A DNA stretch of 64,000 nt from Pseudomonadota bacterium (GTDB taxonomy: Bacteria; Pseudomonadota; Gammaproteobacteria; Burkholderiales; Burkholderiaceae_C): positions 1-64,000 of the forward strand of contig CAUJHV010000056.1 of the NCBI GenBank assembly GCA_963205115.1. Direction: 5' to 3'. Both the position numbers and the translations under genes were made by a program. The notes below the pieces were generated by a model. That model was not told where the DNA came from and did no database searches. It saw nothing but the letters and a program-made list of their open reading frames with translations. This document shows, one piece after another, positions 35,152-43,501 of the stretch; the first letter of the stretch is position 1; every line of letters begins with the position of its first letter.

Positions 35152-37079
35152 CGGTGAATCCGCGCGCGCTGGCCCAGCGGGCCTTCATGCAGGCCGAGGC
35201 GGTCTTCAATCGCGCCTTCGGCGACAAGCTCAACCCGTTGTACCACCTGGGCCCGCTGACCTTCTACCTGTTCTGGATCGTCGGCGGCACGGGGCTGTAC
35301 CTCTACGCCTTCTTCGACACCAGCGTGGTCGGCGCTTACCGTTCGGTGCAGGCGCTGTCGCACGGCCAGTGGTACGCCGGCGGCATCGTGCGCAGCGTGC
35401 ACCGTTACGCGTCCGATGCCATGGTCGTGACCATGCTGATCCACTTGCTGCGCTACTGGGCCTACGACCGCATGCGCGGCTTCCGCTGGTTTTCGTGGGT
35501 GACCGGGGTGGTGCTGGTGTGGCTGGTCTTCGCGGCGGGCGCCAACGGCTACATGCTGCCGTGGGATCAGCTGGCCCAGTTCGTCACGCAGGCGAGCTTC
35601 GAGTGGCTGGATGCATTGCCCGGATTCGGCGGCACGCTGGTGCGCAACTTCATCTACGACCGCAGCGTCAGCGACCGGCTGTTTTCGCTGCTCGTCTTCA
35701 TCCACATTGGCGTGCCGCTGCTGACGCTGCTGGTGATGTGGGTGCACGTGCAGCGTGTGCCCAAGGCCACCACAAGGCCGCCGCGCGCCATCGCGCTGGC
35801 TGTGGCGGTGATGCTCATTGCACTGGCGCTGGTGCAGCCGGTGCTCAGCCAGGGCGGCGCGGCCAAGCTGGCGGTGGCGCCCACGACGCTGTCGCTGGAC
35901 TGGTTCCTGCTGGCGCTGTACCCGCTGGTCTACGTCTGGCCCGTGGCCGGCGTGTGGGCCCTGGTGCTGGGCGCCACCGCATTGCTGACGTTGGCCCCCT
36001 GGCTGCCGCCGCGGCGCAGCGGGCAGGCCGCTGCGCACCGCGTGACGCTGCATCCGGGTGGCATGACGGTGCAGGCGCGCGCTGGCGAGACGCTGCTCGA
36101 AGCCGGCCTTCGGGCCGGCCTGAACCTGCCCTACGACTGCCGCGCCGGCGGTTGTGGTCAATGCCTGTGCACGGTGCTGAACGGCCGTGTCGACCAGGGC
36201 GCTTTCCAGGCGGCCGCGTTGACCGACGCGATGCGTGCGCAAGGCCAGAGCCTGATGTGCTGCGCGACCGCGCTGGAAGACCTGGAGATCGACGTGCCGG
36301 TGGCCTCGCTGGCCGATGCGCAGGCCAGCGTCCAGCGCCGCGAAGGCCGCGTCGAACGCATCGAACGCCTGGCGCCCGACGTCATGCGCCTGTGGGTGGT
36401 GCCGCTGGGCGGCGAGCGCCTGGAATTCCAGGCCGGCCAGTACCTGAACGTCGTCCTGCCCGACGGCGCGCGGCGGGCCTTCAGCTTCGCCAACCCGCCG
36501 CACGACAACGCGCGCATCGAGTTGCATGTGCGGCGCATACCGGACGGCCGTTTCACCACGCAGGTCTTCGAGACCTTGCGCGAAGGCGACTCGCTGGTCT
36601 TCGAAGGGCCGATCGGCCGCTTCACGCTGCGCGACGGCGAGCGGCCGATTCTGTTCATCGCGGGCGCCACGGGATTTGCGCCGATCAAGAGCATCCTCGA
36701 AGACGCCTTCCACCGCGGTGTGCAGCGCCCGATGTGGCTGTACTGGGGTGTGCGCAAAAGGGACGATCTCTACATGGCCGACAGAGCCCGCGAGTGGGCG
36801 AAGGCGCACCCGCAGTTCCACTTCATGCCGGTACTCTCCGACGGGCCCGATGAGAGGGGCGAAGCGGCCTGGGCCGGCCGTCGCGGCCTGGTGCACGAGG
36901 CCCTGCTGGCCGACCACCCGGACCTCACGGGCTACGAGGTCTACGCCTGCGGCTCCACGCGCATGGTCGAAGCCGCGGTGCCCGACTTCATCGCCCACGG
37001 GCTGGGTGAGCAGTACTGCTTCACCGATGCCTTCGTGCCGGCCCTGCGGACCGGCAACGTGCCGACCGACACGCGCTGA
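35148..37079 (+). CDS. Cytochrome b (N-terminal type) fused to [2Fe-2S] ferredoxin and FAD/NAD(P) reductase
   Basis: A 643-residue fusion. Residues 15-285: cytochrome b domain with heme ligands His85, His99, His186 and His200. Residues 297-385: plant-type ferredoxin with Cys331, 336, 339 (CRAGGCGQCLC) and Cys371. Residues 393-635: ferredoxin-NADP-reductase-like module, FAD site RRAFSFANPPHDN, nucleotide site FIAGATGFAPIKSI and C-terminal YACGSTRMVEAA. The GTG at 35148 has GAGG 7 bases upstream. The logical reading is an NAD(P)H-to-heme b (or reverse) membrane electron conduit serving the oxidase-like proteins. It is the last gene of the operon. Confidence 0.85.
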   Translation: MTVNPRALAQRAFMQAEAVFNRAFGDKLNPLYHLGPLTFYLFWIVGGTGLYLYAFFDTSVVGAYRSVQALSHGQWYAGGIVRSVHRYASDAMVVTMLIHLLRYWAYDRMRGFRWFSWVTGVVLVWLVFAAGANGYMLPWDQLAQFVTQASFEWLDALPGFGGTLVRNFIYDRSVSDRLFSLLVFIHIGVPLLTLLVMWVHVQRVPKATTRPPRAIALAVAVMLIALALVQPVLSQGGAAKLAVAPTTLSLDWFLLALYPLVYVWPVAGVWALVLGATALLTLAPWLPPRRSGQAAAHRVTLHPGGMTVQARAGETLLEAGLRAGLNLPYDCRAGGCGQCLCTVLNGRVDQGAFQAAALTDAMRAQGQSLMCCATALEDLEIDVPVASLADAQASVQRREGRVERIERLAPDVMRLWVVPLGGERLEFQAGQYLNVVLPDGARRAFSFANPPHDNARIELHVRRIPDGRFTTQVFETLREGDSLVFEGPIGRFTLRDGERPILFIAGATGFAPIKSILEDAFHRGVQRPMWLYWGVRKRDDLYMADRAREWAKAHPQFHFMPVLSDGPDERGEAAWAGRRGLVHEALLADHPDLTGYEVYACGSTRMVEAAVPDFIAHGLGEQYCFTDAFVPALRTGNVPTDTR

Positions 37080-37152
37080 TCGCCGCGCGACCGCGCCTGC
37101 GCGACCGCGCGGCCTGCGCATGCGGGCGAGGTCCCTGTGCGCCTGGGCGGCG

Positions 37153-40100
37153 TCAGCCGCCGGCGGCTACTTCGATGCGCTCCAGGTTGTAGCGGTAGAC
37201 GCGCAGCGCATCGGGGTCGCCGATGGCCTGCGCCAGGCGCACGGCTTCGCGGGCATGCTGCGCGGCGGCGGCGTGGTCGCCGCGCCAGTGGTCGTTCAGG
37301 GCATGCAGGCCGTGCAGCTTGCAGGCGGGCAGTGAAACGCCGTCGGGCACCAGTCGGTCCAGTACCGCGTTGCTGTTTTCGTAGCGGCCCTGGTCGGACA
37401 GCGCCTGCGCGCGCGCGATCTGTGCGACCAGCGGGTCGCCTTCAGCGGCTGCAGCCGCGATCAGCTGCAGGTTCTGGCGGTAGATCGAGATGCCTTGCTC
37501 GTCGCCGGCCGCCTCGCAGGCGCCCAGTGCCCGCTCGGCGGCGTCGCGCGCCTCGGCCAGGCGACCGTCCTCGAAGTGATGGCCGCAGAGCATGCCCAGC
37601 AGCTGGGGCCGCAGTTCGTCCACTGCCGGGCCGCTGGCGCCCTGCATGTCGTCCAGCGTCTGCTGCAGCAGGCCAATGGCCGCTGCGCGATCGCCCCGCG
37701 ATGCGGCTTCCTGCGCCGCCTGCATTTGATCGTGCCAGCGCGTGATGGGGTTGTCGTCGGCCGCCGTCAGGGTGCGCAAGGGGCCACCGAAGCCCGTGGA
37801 CTTCATCTGCTGGGCGACGCGGAACAGGGCCTGCACGTAGGCCTGCATCTGCTGCGGCGAGTCGCGCAGGGGCTGCGGAACCTGCATCCAGGCGCGGAAC
37901 TGCTCATCGATGCTGCGCGGGAAGGCCTCGCAGATCTGTTCGACCAGACGATCGTCGTCGCGGAAGACGGCGTTGATCAGCGCCACCTGCAGTCCCGGTG
38001 GTGCGGGACCCAGATCCTCGGGTGAGACCTCGGCAGCCGCGTCTTCCCCGGCATCTTCGGCGGGCGGGGCCTGCCGCAGGAACAGCGGCGGCCCGTCGGC
38101 GCCCAGTGCGGCGCTGAAGATGCCCCCTTCGATGGGCGTCAGATCGAGTGCCTCGGGCGCCATCACCGGTGGCGGCGTCGCGTCGGCCGGCCGCACGAAG
38201 GGCGCCAGCCGCATCACGTTGTGGTCTCCCCGGTCGATGGCCACCACAATCCGCTCCCGGCCGGCGGCGGCCGCGCCGGCCATCAGTGCGCGTGCCGGGT
38301 GCGCGTGTTCCAGGCGCGTGATCGGCGCAATGAAGACCCACAGGTCGGCTGTCACGCAGGTCGGTTCCAGGCGCCCGCAGGCCAAGTGGCCCACGGCCGC
38401 GATGTCGTCGCTGGTCCAGCCGATGCTGGCGACGGCAGCGCCGATGGCGGCTTCGAGCGCCGCGCGGTGCTGGACTGCCCAGCCGGCCAAGAGGATCGCA
38501 TCGCCTTCGCAACCGCCCAGCACGACCACGTGCGCACGGCGTGTTCCCTCGGCCACGGCAAACACCTGGTGCGCCGGCACCACCGGACGCGGCGCGCTGT
38601 CCAGCAGCAGGGTCGCGTGCGTCCAGTCCAGAGAGCCGGGTGTGGCGTCGCGGTCCTGGAGCTTTTCCAAGGGCGGTGAGCGCACCGGCAGCACGATGCC
38701 GCCCTGGGTGTCGGTCGGCAGCGGCCAGCAGCCGGTGACGATGCTGCCGTTGTCCACATGCACGCCCGGCGTGGCGCTGACCTGGCGCAGCAGGCCGAAG
38801 ACCGCGTCGAGGTCGCTGGCCTGGCTCAGGCCGATCTGCAGGCGCTCGAAACACTGCGCCGGGGTCTGGATGCCGAACAGCACCGTGTCCAGCACCGCGC
38901 GGCGCACGATGTGCGGGCGGTCATTCAGCGCGGCAATGAAATAGGCGCCGATCTCGTTGTCGTCTGGCGCACCTGCGGCGGAAGGCGGCTCGGCATGCAG
39001 CAACACCAGATCCTGGTTCGACACGTTGGCACCGATGGCTTCCAGGGTGCACCAGGCACGCGCGAGGTAGCGCTCCGGGCGGTCGATCAGCACGACGGTC
39101 ATGCCCATCATCTGCATGGGGCTGAGCTCGTGCAGGCCGGCGTCGAAGACCTGCTGCTCGGCCGCGGTGCGCGGTGCCTGCGGCAGGCTGGCGTAGTCGT
39201 ACCACAGCGAGATGCCTTCGGCCAGCCGTTGCAGCACCGGCGAGCCTCCGAGCAGGCGGCGCAGCTGCGGCAGGCCGGTATCGGCCTGCGCCACCTGCAG
39301 CACACCGGTGGCGAGCACGGACTCCAGCGCCGCCGCCTCGAGGGCCGCGGCGTCCAGCGCCGGCGCCGACAGGCGCGGGCGCAGCACGTTGACGATCAGC
39401 GACTCGCTGAGTTCGCGCCCCGCCAGGCCGATAGGCATGCCGAAAGCGCGGGCGTACAGGCGTGGCGACTGCAGGCCGCGACGCGACGCGATCAGCACCG
39501 CTTCGACCAGATGATCCACCAGCTGCCAGGCCAGCAGGGCGGACTCGCGGCCCTCGCGGTCGGGGTGCTCGGGCGAGCGCCAGCGGTGCGAGACAAAAAG
39601 GTACAGGCGTCCGGCCTCGACACGCCGCAGCAGGCGGTCTTCCCACGCCTGCCGAGGCAGGAAGCGGCCCGTGTCGACCAGCAGTGTCAGTGGCACCCAG
39701 GCGGCCTGCGACAACTGGACCGTATACCGCTGGTTGATGGTCTGCGGCGCGTCACGTGGCACGGCATCGCGCTGCATCAGGCCGGGCGGGTGCGAGCGCC
39801 CGACGATCCAGTGGTCCTCGTCGCGCGGACCGCGCCCCGACGGGCGATCGACGAAGAACTCCAGGGTGTCATCCTTGAACTCGTAGCGGATGCGCCCTTC
39901 GTCGACGGGCAAGTCCACGGCGCGCGGGCGCAGCGCATCGTGTTCGCGGCGCACACGCCGGATGCGCGAAGGTTCGCGGTCGCGCTCGTGCTGCTGCCGC
40001 ATGCGCGCAATGCTCTGCAGTGGCACCGCCCCGCGGCAGGGCGTGGCGGCCATCAGGCGGTGCGCACGCTCGTCGTAGCTGGCGTCTGCCGACAGGCGCG

Positions 40101-40224
40101 AATAGGCCAGTGCCTTGCCGGCCTCGGCGGGAGAGACAGCCTCGGCCACCAGCGCCGGCCGGCTCAGCAGGTCTTCAGGCGGCAACGCGGTCCAGTCTGC
40201 GGGTGTCCCGGAATGGCTCGTCAT
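37153..40224 (-). CDS. Large multidomain protein: SHRW-motif domain plus C-terminal TPR-like repeats
   Basis: A 1023-residue soluble protein. Residues about 205-430 carry RLYLFVSHRWRSPEHPD, ISLWYDYASLPQAPR, then YLARAWCTLEAIGAN: the FxSHRW / DYxSLPQ / WCxLE series seen in TIR-like and related signalling or conflict proteins. A middle part (about 560-760) with VVVLGGCEGDAILLAGW and LWVFIAP is unassigned. The last 170 residues form TPR-like helical repeats (AAQEAASRGDRAAAIGLLQQ). It lies convergent to the cytochrome operon and has no obvious partner. A defence or stress-signalling role is a guess. The start is chosen at 40224; no clear ribosome site. Confidence 0.75.
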   Translation of the reverse strand: MTSHSGTPADWTALPPEDLLSRPALVAEAVSPAEAGKALAYSRLSADASYDERAHRLMAATPCRGAVPLQSIARMRQQHERDREPSRIRRVRREHDALRPRAVDLPVDEGRIRYEFKDDTLEFFVDRPSGRGPRDEDHWIVGRSHPPGLMQRDAVPRDAPQTINQRYTVQLSQAAWVPLTLLVDTGRFLPRQAWEDRLLRRVEAGRLYLFVSHRWRSPEHPDREGRESALLAWQLVDHLVEAVLIASRRGLQSPRLYARAFGMPIGLAGRELSESLIVNVLRPRLSAPALDAAALEAAALESVLATGVLQVAQADTGLPQLRRLLGGSPVLQRLAEGISLWYDYASLPQAPRTAAEQQVFDAGLHELSPMQMMGMTVVLIDRPERYLARAWCTLEAIGANVSNQDLVLLHAEPPSAAGAPDDNEIGAYFIAALNDRPHIVRRAVLDTVLFGIQTPAQCFERLQIGLSQASDLDAVFGLLRQVSATPGVHVDNGSIVTGCWPLPTDTQGGIVLPVRSPPLEKLQDRDATPGSLDWTHATLLLDSAPRPVVPAHQVFAVAEGTRRAHVVVLGGCEGDAILLAGWAVQHRAALEAAIGAAVASIGWTSDDIAAVGHLACGRLEPTCVTADLWVFIAPITRLEHAHPARALMAGAAAAGRERIVVAIDRGDHNVMRLAPFVRPADATPPPVMAPEALDLTPIEGGIFSAALGADGPPLFLRQAPPAEDAGEDAAAEVSPEDLGPAPPGLQVALINAVFRDDDRLVEQICEAFPRSIDEQFRAWMQVPQPLRDSPQQMQAYVQALFRVAQQMKSTGFGGPLRTLTAADDNPITRWHDQMQAAQEAASRGDRAAAIGLLQQTLDDMQGASGPAVDELRPQLLGMLCGHHFEDGRLAEARDAAERALGACEAAGDEQGISIYRQNLQLIAAAAAEGDPLVAQIARAQALSDQGRYENSNAVLDRLVPDGVSLPACKLHGLHALNDHWRGDHAAAAQHAREAVRLAQAIGDPDALRVYRYNLERIEVAAGG

Positions 40225-40345
40225 GACCGATGGCGCGCGGGCGGGGCGCGCAAGCTGTTCGTGGCGGCACGGTGTCGACCGGCACCGCGCGGACAGCAAG
40301 CATAGTGCCCTCAGCTGCCCGGACGCGATCGGTCCAGGCGCCGAC

Positions 40346-41536
40346 TCAGCCGGGCTTCCCGTCCGGCCGCGGGCGACACAGCCAGGGGCCATAGCGCCAG
40401 GCGTAGAGGCCGAAGCCGGCGGCCCACAGGACGCCCGATACCACGATGGCCAGGGTGCTCAAGGACGGCAGCACCAGCGGCACGGCCACGCGCACCAGTG
40501 CGCCCGCGGTGACCAGGGCGTACATCGCGACCTCGGGCCGCTCCGCGCGCAGCGTGTGGCCCAGGTGTCCGCGGGCCGTGCGGGTCATCATGCCGATGGT
40601 CAGCAGCCCGATGGCGCCCGCCGTCAGCGCGTGCGTGGCGGCCGAGGCGGGCACCCATTCCAGCGCCACCATGGCGCGCAGCAGCAGGTGCAGCGGGATC
40701 CAGGCATAGGCCAGGTGCAGCACCCACACCAGCGGCACGCGGCGCGTGCGCCAGGGGTGCCACAGTGCCAGTCGCAGACCATGGGCCACGGCTGCCAGGG
40801 CCGCCACCAGGGCCAGCGCCACGCCCTGCAGGCCGGCGGCGTCCAGCAGCACGAGCGCCAGCACGCTGCCCAATGCGGCCTTTTCCAGCCAGGGTCGCCG
40901 CTGCGCATCCGTGCCCGGCGCACCGTTGTTGCTGAACATCGGGATCACACGTCCGCCCATCACCGCCATCACGAAGAGCACGCCGTCCAGTCCGGTCTGC
41001 AACGCGCGGCTGGCGGACAGGTCCACCCAGCCCGCCAGCGAGGCCAGCACCAGCCCCTGCGCCAGCGCCAGGCCGACGAGCACGGCCGCAAAGAAGTAGT
41101 TGCGCGAATTCCCGCCCGCGCGCAAGGCGCGGAACAGCGCCAGTGCCGCCAGCAGCGGGAAGGCGACGTTGACCACCAGCGTGGCAGGCATCCACGGCGT
41201 GTAGGCCAGCACCCGGCCGGCGACCCACAGCGCGGCCAGGGCCATCAGCGCGCGACCGGTGGGCGTGGGCTGGCCGCTCCAGTTGCGCCCGGCCGTGAAC
41301 AGGAAGCCCACGATGATGGCCAGCGTCGTGCCGAACAGCATCTCGTGCGCGTGCCAGGCCGGCGATCGCACGCCCGGCAGCAGCCCCGCGTACTGCAGCG
41401 CCCACAGCGGAATGGCCAGCGCCGCATAGACGCTGGCCAGCAGGTAGAAGGGGCGGAAGCCCAGCGCCCACAGTGCCCAGCCCGACGGCGGCGCCGGGGC
41501 GTGCGGCAACTCTTCGATGTGCAGCAGGATGCTCAT
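40346..41536 (-). CDS. nnrS: NnrS family heme-copper membrane protein
   Basis: A 396-residue, 12-segment NnrS protein. Typical: WALWALGFRPFYLLASVYAA near the start, WHAHEMLFGTTLAIIVGFL, AVMGGRVIPMFSNNGAPG, and MMTRTARGHLGHTL. In other bacteria NnrS holds heme and copper and protects from NO-derived damage under NO-responsive control. It is the last gene of the nsrR operon and overlaps the gene before it by 4 bases (ATGA). Confidence 0.92.
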   Translation of the reverse strand: MSILLHIEELPHAPAPPSGWALWALGFRPFYLLASVYAALAIPLWALQYAGLLPGVRSPAWHAHEMLFGTTLAIIVGFLFTAGRNWSGQPTPTGRALMALAALWVAGRVLAYTPWMPATLVVNVAFPLLAALALFRALRAGGNSRNYFFAAVLVGLALAQGLVLASLAGWVDLSASRALQTGLDGVLFVMAVMGGRVIPMFSNNGAPGTDAQRRPWLEKAALGSVLALVLLDAAGLQGVALALVAALAAVAHGLRLALWHPWRTRRVPLVWVLHLAYAWIPLHLLLRAMVALEWVPASAATHALTAGAIGLLTIGMMTRTARGHLGHTLRAERPEVAMYALVTAGALVRVAVPLVLPSLSTLAIVVSGVLWAAGFGLYAWRYGPWLCRPRPDGKPG

Positions 41537-42699
41537 GATGTCATTCGTTGGCGGTTGTGGTGCCGACGCCAGCGCCGGGCGGCGTCGACCGCGGTCAGGG
41601 CAAACACGGCCAGTGCCGCGACGTTGAGGACGGCCGCCGCGGGCAGCCCCTGCGGCGCGGCGGCGACGACGGCCACGCGCAGCGCGACCGAGCCGTGCAG
41701 CAGGGCCAGCGGCACGTACAGGCGCTTGTCGTAGGCGAGCTTGATGCCGGCGATGGCCGGCAGGATGACCGGCGCATGCGCCATCACCATGCTGAAGACG
41801 AAGCCCAGGCCGATGGCGTGCAGGGCGGTGTCGCGTGCGGGCAGGCCCGCGGCCAAGGCGATCCAGGCCAGGCCGGCGACTCCCAGCCACCCGTAGCCGG
41901 CCAGCAACGCGACGGCCATGTAGCGCGAGAGCCCGTGCGTGCCGATGGTCACACGCGCGATGTCGAACAGGGCCAGCCAGATGGCCAGCGCGAGCAGGCT
42001 GGCGCCGAACAGGGCTGCGCCGAGTCGGGCATCCACGGCGAAGGCGAACAGGCCTGCCAGCAAGGCCGTCACCACCGCGGCGAAGACCCCGCGTGCGGCG
42101 GGCCGCCGTCGCATCAGGCGTGTCATCTCCAGGCGTTCGGCGGCGATGGTCAGCACCAGGAAGGCCAGCCAGGCGGCCACCGCGCCTTCGCCGGTGTCGC
42201 CGGCGGCCCAGGCCCATGCGCCGCCCAGGCCGCACAGCGCGCCCAGCAGCAGGGTCAGCGTGTGACCCGCGCGCTGGCGCCGCACGATCTCGACGCTGGC
42301 GGCCACGAACAGGGCCGCACCGGCCACCATCAGCCAGGCGCCGACGGTCCACGCGCCCCAGGCCAGCGCCCAGCCGCCTGCGGCTGCGCACACCGGCGCG
42401 AGCCAGGCCCAGCGGGTGTGCAGGGCCACCGCGCGCTCGATGCCGATCAGGGTGGCGAAGAAGCCGCCGATCATCAACGCCGCATGGCCGGCGGCGGCGT
42501 ACACGACCGGCACGGCTACACCCGCGCGGCGCAGGCCGCCGGCCAGCGCGGCGGCCAGCAGGAAGGCCACGGCCACGCCGGCGACGGCGCGCACGACGTA
42601 CACCCAGGTGGGAATGCCGCGCAGCGCGTTGGGCATCACGCGCCGCCGCAGGCGCGGGGCATGGTCGGCATCGGGGCCCGAGCCGGGGCCTGCGCTCAC
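41533..42699 (-). CDS. Multi-pass membrane protein, NnrS-associated
   Basis: A 388-residue, roughly 11-12-segment protein encoded just before nnrS and coupled to both neighbours by GTGA/ATGA overlaps. His residues sit in membrane segments (AAGHAALMIGGFFATLIGIE, ALHAIGLGFVFSMVMAHAPV), the same style as NnrS, so it may also bind heme or metal. It looks like a distant NnrS relative; no activity can be assigned. The GTG at 42699 is set by the overlap with the DUF59 stop. Confidence 0.72.
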   Translation of the reverse strand: MSAGPGSGPDADHAPRLRRRVMPNALRGIPTWVYVVRAVAGVAVAFLLAAALAGGLRRAGVAVPVVYAAAGHAALMIGGFFATLIGIERAVALHTRWAWLAPVCAAAGGWALAWGAWTVGAWLMVAGAALFVAASVEIVRRQRAGHTLTLLLGALCGLGGAWAWAAGDTGEGAVAAWLAFLVLTIAAERLEMTRLMRRRPAARGVFAAVVTALLAGLFAFAVDARLGAALFGASLLALAIWLALFDIARVTIGTHGLSRYMAVALLAGYGWLGVAGLAWIALAAGLPARDTALHAIGLGFVFSMVMAHAPVILPAIAGIKLAYDKRLYVPLALLHGSVALRVAVVAAAPQGLPAAAVLNVAALAVFALTAVDAARRWRRHHNRQRMTS

Positions 42700-43031
42700 C
42701 ACCGCATGAACCTCCGCGCCGCCGCGCTCATGCGCTCGGGCGACCATTCGATGTCGCGGCAGACCTCGACCCGGATCTGCATGTGGGGCGGCAGCGTGGT
42801 GTCCAGCACCTGCTCCACATCGTCGACGATCACGTCGGACACCGGGCAGGCGGCCGACGTCATCACCAGCCGCACGTGGGCGATGTCGCCGTCGATGACC
42901 ACGGACAGCACCAGGCCCATGTCGACGACGGACAAGGCCGCCTCCGGATCGACGACGTTCTTCAGCGCGACGCGTACGGGTTCCCGCCAGACGGACGGGC
43001 CGCGGTAGTCGAAGGGCGCCTGTTCAGGCAT
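42696..43031 (-). CDS. DUF59/MIP18 family protein (SufT/PaaD-like)
   Basis: A 111-residue protein with the family pattern VVDPEAALSVVDMGLVLSVV and the conserved Cys in MTSAACPVSDVI. Related proteins help deliver Fe-S clusters. Between nsrR (an Fe-S regulator) and nnrS, it may help build or repair clusters damaged by NO. AGGAG lies 6-7 bases before the ATG at 43031; it overlaps the nsrR end by 8 bases. Confidence 0.83.
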   Translation of the reverse strand: MPEQAPFDYRGPSVWREPVRVALKNVVDPEAALSVVDMGLVLSVVIDGDIAHVRLVMTSAACPVSDVIVDDVEQVLDTTLPPHMQIRVEVCRDIEWSPERMSAAARRFMRW

Positions 43032-43491
43032 GGGCATCTCCTCTGCCGACACGTGCCGGCATCAGTTGCAGCACCTGGCGCAGCGCGCGTCCGTTGTGAA
43101 CCAGGTCCGCCAGCGTGGCCTCGTCCAGCACCGCGTAGAAGGCTTCGCTGGCGCGGTGCAGCACCCCGCGCAGGCGGCACATGCGGGCGATCGAACAGGC
43201 CTGGTTGCCCGGCTCGAAACACTCCGCGGGCCGGGCCGGTCCTTCGGTCTGGCGCACGACTGCGCCCAGCACGATGTCTTCGGGCGGGATGGCCAGCATC
43301 AGGCCGCCGCCCTTGCCGCGCACGGTGGTGACCCAGCCGTGGCGGGCCAGTGCGTGCACGACCTTGGTCAGGTGGTTCTGCTTGATGTCGAAGCGCTGCG
43401 CGATCTCGCCCACGGTGGCCCGCCGGTCGGGATCCGCGGCCAGGTAGATCAACACCCGCAGGCTGTAATCGGTGAAGGCAGTCAGGCGCAT
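43024..43491 (-). CDS. nsrR: Rrf2-family NO-responsive repressor NsrR
   Basis: A 155-residue winged-helix regulator. MRLTAFTDYSLRVLIYLA is the typical Rrf2 start; the helix-turn-helix covers IAQRFDIKQNHLTKVVHAL. Cluster-binding Cys91, Cys99 and Cys105 (ECFEPGNQACSIARMC) match the NsrR pattern, and TLADLV at the end of the sensing helix is characteristic. The [4Fe-4S] or [2Fe-2S] cluster reacts with NO and the protein leaves DNA. GAGG precedes the ATG. An NsrR-type operator lies ahead of ccoG, the first gene of this operon, so it probably represses itself. Confidence 0.9.
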   Translation of the reverse strand: MRLTAFTDYSLRVLIYLAADPDRRATVGEIAQRFDIKQNHLTKVVHALARHGWVTTVRGKGGGLMLAIPPEDIVLGAVVRQTEGPARPAECFEPGNQACSIARMCRLRGVLHRASEAFYAVLDEATLADLVHNGRALRQVLQLMPARVGRGDAHA

Positions 43492-43501
43492 GGGACGATC
43501 C

